A program made the position numbers and the translations under genes. The notes below the pieces were generated by a model. That model was not told the origin of the DNA. It did no database searches and saw nothing but the letters and a program-made list of their open reading frames with translations. This document shows positions 12,085 through 16,799 of a DNA stretch of 18,674 nt, piece after piece. Numbering within the stretch: position 1 is the stretch's first letter; the number at the start of each line of letters is the position of its first letter. Source of the stretch: JACVRW01 sp035947555 (GTDB lineage Bacteria > Actinomycetota > Thermoleophilia > Solirubrobacterales > Thermoleophilaceae); assembly GCA_035947555.1 (NCBI GenBank), contig DASZJZ010000243.1, positions 1-18,674 of the forward strand. Direction: 5' to 3'.

Positions 12085-12621
12085 ATGAAGACCATCCTGG
12101 CAGTAACTGGACTCGCTGCCCTCCTCGTCGTCCCGACAGGCGTGGTGGCCAAGCCGGATCAATCGGAGAAGGACGCTGCGAAGGCGCTGTGCAAGGAGGA
12201 GCGCGGCAAGACGAAGGACACGCGGGCGGCGTTCCGGGCGAACTACGACGGCTTCGGCGACTGCGTTCGCCAGAAGGCCGCCGAAGAGGAGGCCCAGAAC
12301 GAGGAGGCTCAGAAGAACGCCGCGCAGGAGTGCAAGGCGGAGCGCGCCGCCGACCCTCAGGGCTTCAAGGAGACCTACGGCGACAACAAGAACGGGAAGA
12401 ACGCATTCGGCAAGTGCGTCTCCGGCAAGGCGAGCGAGAAGAAGGCCGCGATGGACGCCGCGGACGCTCAGGAGGTCGCCGAGACCAAGAGCGCCGCGAA
12501 GTGGTGCGGGGCGGAGCGCAAGCGGTTGGGGAACGAGGCGTTCGCCGACGAGTACGGCACCAACAAGAACGGCAAGAACGCGTTCGGCAAGTGCGTGTCA
12601 CGAAGGGTCAGCCAGGTGTAG
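12085..12621 (+). CDS. Secreted protein with repeated Cys/NKNGKNAFGKC motifs
   Basis: A 178-aa exported protein of unknown function. Residues 1-22 form a signal peptide (MKTILAVTGLAALLVVPTGVVA, probable cleavage before Lys23). The mature part is Lys/Glu/Ala-rich and helical, with three units each starting with a Cys-x2-Glu-Arg-like motif and ending in Cys-Val: Cys36 to Cys60 (degenerate, YDGFGDCV), Cys83 to Cys111 (YGDNKNGKNAFGKCV) and Cys141 to Cys170 (YGTNKNGKNAFGKCV). Each unit spans 24-29 residues between cysteines and may be closed by a disulfide. From memory, similar motifs occur in uncharacterised secreted proteins of Thermoleophilia; no function is established. The ATG at 12085 gives a complete signal peptide and lies right after a predicted ECF promoter. 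It is divergent from the sigma/anti-sigma fusion gene, its likely regulator. Confidence 0.87.
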   Translation: MKTILAVTGLAALLVVPTGVVAKPDQSEKDAAKALCKEERGKTKDTRAAFRANYDGFGDCVRQKAAEEEAQNEEAQKNAAQECKAERAADPQGFKETYGDNKNGKNAFGKCVSGKASEKKAAMDAADAQEVAETKSAAKWCGAERKRLGNEAFADEYGTNKNGKNAFGKCVSRRVSQV

Positions 12622-12670
12622 CGACCTCGGTCGCGACCGGCGCACGGACGCGCCTCCGCGGGGCCGGGGG

Positions 12671-12696
12671 CGAGGGGCTCCTCCGGGAGCCCCTCG
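12671..12696. terminator. Bidirectional hairpin terminator with a UNCG tetraloop
   Basis: Perfect 11-bp arms, CGAGGGGCTCC (12671-12681) and GGAGCCCCTCG (12686-12696), enclose the loop TCCG. C(UCCG)G is of the very stable UNCG class. It lies between two convergent stop codons (12621 and 12700), where a shared terminator is expected. The T-run is weak (TCATT), as is common in high-GC actinobacteria. Confidence 0.85.
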
Positions 12697-12699
12697 TCA

Positions 12700-13752
12700 T
12701 TACAGGGGCCGCACCCCGGGTGCCCCGGCCAGCAGCTCGTACGGCAGCGCCTCCACGGTGTGGCCGTCGCGGCCCGTCATCGCGTCGGCCGCGCAGAGGG
12801 AGTTCAGCACCGACTCGTGCACGACCTCGCCGGCCGCCTCGAACAGGTCGCGCATCGCGGGGGCGTCGTCACGCAGCAGCCGCATCTCGATCTCGGTCGC
12901 GTCCTCCCGATGCGCCACCCGCTGGGCCGTCGAGAATGCGACCGCGTACTCGCCGCTCGCGTTCGACGCGAAGCTGCCCGCCCGCCCCAGCCCGAACACG
13001 CCCCGCGCCGCCAGCCTCCGAAGCTGCCGCTCCGAAAGCGGCGCGTCGGTGCCCAGGACGATCATGATCGAGCCGCCCTGCGCCGGCGGCTCCTCCACCA
13101 CGTCGCCGCCGGTGTCGAGCGGCCCCACCAGCAGGTGCAGGTCGCGCCGCGACCCGTAGTTCGAGCACACGAGGCACCCGAGCACGTGCCCGCCCGCCCG
13201 GCGCGACGCTGCGCCGATCCCCGCCTTGTAGCCGAAGCAGGTGGTACCGGTGCCTGCACCCACGGCGCCCTCGCGCACCTCGTCGTCGGCGGCCGCCGCG
13301 ATCGCCTCCAGCGCGTGCTCGGCTCGGACGGGCAGGGCGCGCGCATCGGACAGCCAGCCGTCGAAGCACTCGCCGACGATCACGTTGAGCGTGTCGCGGT
13401 CGCGGCCCGCCTCCGGATTCTGCTGGAGCAGATGCCGCAGCCCGCCTTCCCACACCGGTCCGACCGATAGCGTCGACGTGAGGAGGATCGGGCTTTCGAC
13501 CGTGCCGAGCTCGGCCAGCTGCGAGAGTCCCGCGGCCTTGCCGTAGCCGTTGACCACGTGGCAGGCGCCGAGCACTTTCTCCGCGTACAGGTTGCCGCCG
13601 TGGGGAAGGATCGCCGTGATGCCCGTGCGGAGCTCGCCCCCGTTCAGGGTCCGGTGCCCCACCAGCACGCCGGGCACGTCCACCAGAGCGTTCCGCTCCC
13701 CGGGCGGGAACCGGCCGACGGCATAGCCGAGCTCGCGTAGGCGCCTGCGCAC
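12700..13752 (-). CDS. P1 family (DmpA-type) aminopeptidase
   Basis: A 350-aa N-terminal-nucleophile hydrolase of peptidase family P1/S58, whose founding member DmpA releases N-terminal amino acids from peptides. These proteins split themselves between Gly and Ser, and the new N-terminal Ser is the nucleophile; here the site is Gly200-Ser201 in SNYGSRRDLHLL. Other family landmarks are DVPGVLVGHRTL, TGITAILPHGGNLY, GAGTGTTCFGYKAGIGAASR and NSLCAADAMTGRDG. Length is as expected. The GTG at 13752 is the best start before the conserved core; the frame is open to 14292 through azlD and azlC, but that part is a shadow of those genes. It begins 20 bp after azlD and is probably the last gene of that operon, ending at a strong terminator. 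The frame matches no transporter, so any tie to AzlCD substrates is inference. Confidence 0.92.
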   Translation of the reverse strand: MRRRLRELGYAVGRFPPGERNALVDVPGVLVGHRTLNGGELRTGITAILPHGGNLYAEKVLGACHVVNGYGKAAGLSQLAELGTVESPILLTSTLSVGPVWEGGLRHLLQQNPEAGRDRDTLNVIVGECFDGWLSDARALPVRAEHALEAIAAAADDEVREGAVGAGTGTTCFGYKAGIGAASRRAGGHVLGCLVCSNYGSRRDLHLLVGPLDTGGDVVEEPPAQGGSIMIVLGTDAPLSERQLRRLAARGVFGLGRAGSFASNASGEYAVAFSTAQRVAHREDATEIEMRLLRDDAPAMRDLFEAAGEVVHESVLNSLCAADAMTGRDGHTVEALPYELLAGAPGVRPL

Positions 13753-13772
13753 GGTGGCGCAGCATATGGGCG

Positions 13773-14081
13773 CTACGTCAGCGCGCGGGTCACCGCCGCG
13801 CCCACCGCGGCCACCAGCACGGTGACCAGGAGCGGGGCTCGCAGCAGCACGGCGGCGGCGGCGCACCCCAGCCCCGCCGCGCGCGGGTCGACCGTCAGGT
13901 CCTGCTCGTGCGTGAAAGTCTGGGTGAGCACGAGCGCGGCGAGCAGCGCCGGGGCGAGCAGCCCGATCATGGAGTAGACGGCGCCCGGCAGCTCGCGTCC
14001 GCCCACCGCGAGCGGTCCCACGGCCTTGAGCGCCGCGCTGGCCACGGCGAGGCCGGCGATGGTGATCCAGACCTCGGTCAC
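13773..14081 (-). CDS. azlD: AzlD-family branched-chain amino acid transport subunit
   Basis: A 102-aa integral membrane protein with about three to four hydrophobic helices (VWITIAGLAVASAAL, VYSMIGLLAPALLAALVL, AGLGCAAAAVLL, LLVTVLVAAVGAAV), typical of AzlD, the small partner of AzlC in a two-component exporter of branched-chain amino acids or analogues. The GTG start at 14081 overlaps the azlC stop by four bases (GTGA), a classic sign of translational coupling and of stoichiometric production of the two subunits. The TAG at 13773-13775 lies 20 bp before the P1 peptidase start. The assignment rests on pairing with AzlC as well as on its hydrophobic pattern. Confidence 0.87.
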   Translation of the reverse strand: MTEVWITIAGLAVASAALKAVGPLAVGGRELPGAVYSMIGLLAPALLAALVLTQTFTHEQDLTVDPRAAGLGCAAAAVLLRAPLLVTVLVAAVGAAVTRALT

Positions 14082-14737
14082 CGCTCGCCCCGCAGGCCGA
14101 GCAGCGCCGCCGCCGACGCCAGCAGCACCGGCAGGCCGGGCGGCAGCACGGGCGTGAGCGAGAGCGCGATCGCGCCGCCCAGCAGCGCGACCGCCTTCGC
14201 TTGCGGGCGCTCCAGCTCCGCGGCGAGCAGCCCGAGGAAGAACGCCGGGAAGATCGCGTCCAGGCCGAGTGCCGCCGGGTCCCCGAGCGCACCGCCTCCG
14301 AGCACGCCGATTACGGTGCCGGCCACCCACGCCGGGTACTGCGGGATCGTCGCGCCGAGCAGGAGCTCGCGGTCGAAGCCCCCGTCGTGGCGGACGGCGA
14401 GCGCCCAGGACGCGTCCACCACGGCCTGCCCCTCGAGCGCGCGGCGCAGCGGCGAGCCGTGCAGGGCCGTGGCGGCGGCCACACCCATCGGCAGGAAGCG
14501 CGCGTTCAGCATGGTGCCCGTGGCGATCGCGGTGGCCGCGTCGCCACCGGCGACCAGCACGGCGGTAGAGCCGAACTGCGCCGAGCCCGAGAACACGACC
14601 ACCGACATCACGATCGGCGCCACCGGACCCATCAGCGGCTCGGCGAGCACGCCGAAGGAGATGCCGACCACGAAGGCGGCGAGCCCGAAGCCGACGCCGG
14701 CCTTGAGCCCCGGCCGGTAGGGAGCGAGGCGGGTCAC
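14078..14737 (-). CDS. azlC: AzlC-family branched-chain amino acid exporter subunit
   Basis: A 219-aa multi-spanning membrane protein of the AzlC/YgaZ family, the large subunit of exporters of branched-chain amino acids. Family features visible here are the early GISFGVLAEPLMGP segment, the conserved VVVFSGSAQFGSTAVLVAGG (about 46-65), NARFLPMGVAAA (about 78-89) and DASWALAVRH. A final hydrophobic region is LLGGAIALSLTPVLPPGLPVLLASAAALLGL. The GTG at 14737 is the start; an upstream AGGTGG is about 18 bases away, too far for a strong site. The gene lies 36 bp after the OB-fold-like gene and overlaps azlD by four bases. It was named from AzlC motifs; which amino acid is exported cannot be told from sequence. 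Confidence 0.92.
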   Translation of the reverse strand: MTRLAPYRPGLKAGVGFGLAAFVVGISFGVLAEPLMGPVAPIVMSVVVFSGSAQFGSTAVLVAGGDAATAIATGTMLNARFLPMGVAAATALHGSPLRRALEGQAVVDASWALAVRHDGGFDRELLLGATIPQYPAWVAGTVIGVLGGGALGDPAALGLDAIFPAFFLGLLAAELERPQAKAVALLGGAIALSLTPVLPPGLPVLLASAAALLGLRGER

Positions 14738-14773
14738 CGCACGGGCATGCTACCACCTAAGTGGGTTTGGTGG

Positions 14774-15184
14774 TTACTCGTCCTCCTTGATGTCCTCCGC
14801 CACCCGCTCCTTGAACGGCTTCAGCTTCTCGTACAGCTCCTCGGGCGGCACCTCCTCGTGAGGCTCGGACTCCCCCACGAGCCACGGCGCGGCCTCCACG
14901 GCCGTGCGCCAGGCGGCCTCGTCCGGGTCGGTGTCGTCGCCCCCGCCGCCCGGCTCCGGCGGCGCCGGCTCGACCTTGTCGAGGTAGACGTTCGTGTACT
15001 GCCCGCGCTGGCTCTCGTGGTACTCGATGCGGGCCCGCTTGCCCTCGAGCCGCTTCGCCTCGTTCCCGATGGACTCGCGGAACGTCGTGTACTCGTTGCC
15101 GTCCGAGTCGCGTAGGACGTAGCGGGTCGTGCCCGTCCGGGTCTCGAAGGTCATTACCTCGGCGACGTCGACCACGGCCTCCAT
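14774..15184 (-). CDS. Hypothetical protein with OB-fold-like N-terminal half
   Basis: A 136-aa cytoplasmic protein I cannot assign to a named family. Residues 1-72 alternate short strands and loops: MEAVVDVAEVMTFETRTG, RYVLRDSDGNEYTTFRE, KRLEGKRARIEYHESQRGQ and YTNVYLDKVEP. This resembles a small OB-fold domain such as those that bind nucleic acid or other ligands. A Gly/Asp/Pro linker (about 73-90) leads to an acidic helical tail (ELYEKLKPFKERVAEDIKEDE). No signal peptide is present. The ATG at 15184 is preferred because GGGACAGG directly precedes it; an ATG at 15196 is also possible, giving four more residues. It is the first gene of the run that continues into azlCD and the P1 peptidase and is divergent from the micro-protein gene at 15298. 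The fold assignment is by eye only. Confidence 0.72.
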   Translation of the reverse strand: MEAVVDVAEVMTFETRTGTTRYVLRDSDGNEYTTFRESIGNEAKRLEGKRARIEYHESQRGQYTNVYLDKVEPAPPEPGGGGDDTDPDEAAWRTAVEAAPWLVGESEPHEEVPPEELYEKLKPFKERVAEDIKEDE

Positions 15185-15286
15185 CCTGTCCCGCATACCC
15201 GGACGTAGACTTGCCGCACCTTGCGCCGCATGCAACGGGATTGAGGCGGCCTCCCGGCGGGAATGAGGTGCGTAGGTCCCAACGGG

Positions 15287-15292
15287 AGGAGG
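15287..15292 (+). promoter_or_regulatory. Consensus Shine-Dalgarno of the micro-protein gene
   Basis: AGGAGG with a five-base spacer (AAAGC) before the GTG at 15298. A perfect site before so short a frame is the main reason to accept the frame as a gene. Confidence 0.8.
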
Positions 15293-15297
15293 AAAGC

Positions 15298-15366
15298 GTG
15301 TACATCGGCGTCGGAACCATCGTCGCGATCATCCTGATCGTCCTGCTGATCGCCTTCGTCTTCTAG
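15298..15366 (+). CDS. 22-aa single-span membrane micro-protein
   Basis: GTG start, 22 codons and a TAG stop encode a peptide that is almost all transmembrane helix: MYIGVGTIVAIILIVLLIAF ending VF. There are no charged residues. A consensus AGGAGG lies five bases upstream, and the codons follow the local G/C-ending pattern, so translation is likely. Such micro-proteins often modulate a membrane partner or insert as stress peptides, but no function can be assigned here. It lies 86 bp before the P450 gene on the same strand and could be co-transcribed with it, and it is divergent from the OB-fold-like gene. It is below the usual gene-calling cutoff, so it will be missing from most annotations. 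Confidence 0.72.
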   Translation: MYIGVGTIVAIILIVLLIAFVF

Positions 15367-15452
15367 CACCGGCCACGCATCAGCGGGGGTCCGGGAGCGC
15401 GAGCCACCGGGCTGGTAACCCGCGGCGCGCCGCCGGTAGGCTGCGCGTCGCA

Positions 15453-16781
15453 ATGGCGAAGCTGCCTCCTGGCCCGCGAGCGCCCCGCGCCGTTCAGACG
15501 CTTGCCTGGTGGACGCGCAGCGTGCCGCTCTTCGAGCGCTGCCGCGCCCGCTACGGCAAGCGCTTCACGCTGCGGCTGCTCCAGACGCCCCCGTTCGTGC
15601 ACCTGTCCGATCCGGCGGAGGTGAAGGAGGTCTTCACGGCGTCGCCGGACGTGCTCCACCCCGGCGAAGGCGCGCGCATCCTCGAGCCCGTGGTGGGCGC
15701 CAACTCGGTGATCCTGCTCGACGAGAGCGCCCACCTGTCGCAGCGAAAGCTGATGCTGCCCGCCTTCCACGGCGCGCGCATGGAGGCGCTCACCGGCCTG
15801 CTCGAGGAGGTGACCGAGCGCGAGGTCGCGAGCTGGCCGCTCGGCGAGCCGTTCGAGCTCCACCCGCGCCTGCAAGCGCTCACGCTCGAGGTGATCCTGC
15901 GCGCCGTGTTCGGGCTGGACGAGGGCGAGCGGCTCGACATCCTCCGCGAGCGCCTGACCCAGATCCTGGAGTTCGGCTCGCATCCCGCCTCCATGCTTCC
16001 GGTGCTCCAACGCGGTCGGGTGTGGAACGAGTTCGTGCGCGGCCGCGAGGAGGTGGACCGGCTGCTGTTCAACCTCGTCGACGAGCGCCGCGCCGCTGCC
16101 GATGGCGAGGCGCGTGAGGACGTGCTGAGCATGCTGCTTGCCGCCCGGCACGAGGACGGGTCGCCGATGTCGAAGGTCGAGCTTCGCGACGAGCTGATGA
16201 CGCTGCTGGTGGCGGGCCACGAGACGACGGCGTCCGAGCTGTCGTGGGCCTTCGAGCGGCTCGCGCGCACGCCGCGCGTGGTGAGGGAGCTTCAAGCGGC
16301 GGTCGACTCGGCGGATGGCGACGCCTACGTCACCGCCACCGCGCAGGAGACGCTACGTCACCGCCCGGTGCTCCCACAGGCCGCGCCGCGGCTCGTCAAG
16401 CAGCCGGTCGAGATCGGCGGCTTCCGCTACCCCGAGGGGGTCTGCCTGGCGGCCAACTCGTACCTGATCCACCACGACCCGGCCATCTATCCCGACCCGT
16501 ACGAGTTCCGCCCCGAGCGCTTCCTCGACGAGCCGCCCGGCACGTACACCTGGATCCCCTTCGGGGGCGGGCGCCGCCGCTGCCTCGGGGCGAGCTTCGC
16601 GATGCTCGAGATGAAGGTCGTGCTGCGCGCCGTGTTCGCACGCGCCGAGCCGATGCCCGCGCCGACCCCGCTCGAGGGCAGCCGTCGCCGCAGCATCACG
16701 CTCAGTCCGCGCCGCGGGGCCACGACGATGCTTCGCGCCCGGACGCGCGAGCCGGCCTACGCGCCGGCGCTCGGCGCGTAG
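15453..16781 (+). CDS. Cytochrome P450 monooxygenase
   Basis: A 442-aa haem-thiolate monooxygenase. The core motifs are intact: I-helix AGHETT (254-259) with the acid/alcohol pair for O2 activation, K-helix ETLR (299-302), RPERF (353-357) and the haem-binding loop PFGGGRRRCLGASFA, with Cys377 as the iron ligand. The N-terminus starts LPPGPRAP with no membrane anchor, so it is soluble, like most bacterial P450s. It needs an electron donor pair; the three-cysteine ferredoxin at 2858 is one candidate, and no reductase is present. The ATG at 15453 matches the family N-terminus; the ribosome site is weak. The substrate is unknown, and I do not assign a CYP family. The convergent propeller gene ends 18 bp beyond its stop. 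Confidence 0.97.
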   Translation: MAKLPPGPRAPRAVQTLAWWTRSVPLFERCRARYGKRFTLRLLQTPPFVHLSDPAEVKEVFTASPDVLHPGEGARILEPVVGANSVILLDESAHLSQRKLMLPAFHGARMEALTGLLEEVTEREVASWPLGEPFELHPRLQALTLEVILRAVFGLDEGERLDILRERLTQILEFGSHPASMLPVLQRGRVWNEFVRGREEVDRLLFNLVDERRAAADGEAREDVLSMLLAARHEDGSPMSKVELRDELMTLLVAGHETTASELSWAFERLARTPRVVRELQAAVDSADGDAYVTATAQETLRHRPVLPQAAPRLVKQPVEIGGFRYPEGVCLAANSYLIHHDPAIYPDPYEFRPERFLDEPPGTYTWIPFGGGRRRCLGASFAMLEMKVVLRAVFARAEPMPAPTPLEGSRRRSITLSPRRGATTMLRARTREPAYAPALGA

Positions 16782-16799
16782 CCAACGAGCCACCTCCCG

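Noticed and set aside
10257..13067. Very long open frame (936 codons) on the plus strand across the sigma-factor gene
   Set aside because: It is antisense to a protein with clear sigma, zinc and membrane motifs and runs through two further genes; long open shadow frames are normal at this G+C content.
13753..14292. N-terminal extension of the P1 peptidase frame
   Set aside because: It overlaps azlD and azlC out of frame and encodes Arg/Cys-rich shadow sequence; the family core begins after 13752.
14082..14756. N-terminal extension of the azlD frame as an AzlC-AzlD fusion
   Set aside because: AzlC is in a different frame and ends in GTGA overlapping the azlD start; the extension is a shadow.
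14752..14774. ACCACC/GGTGGT inverted repeat after the OB-fold-like gene
   Set aside because: Six-base arms with an 11-base loop and no T-run; too weak to call a terminator, and it would cut the likely operon.
15212..15226. TTGC-N7-GCAA dyad in the divergent region before the micro-protein
   Set aside because: Only four-base arms and no second copy; not enough to call an operator.
15422..15433. 12-bp palindrome GCGGCGCGCCGC before the P450 gene
   Set aside because: It has no loop and consists only of G and C; expected by chance at this composition.
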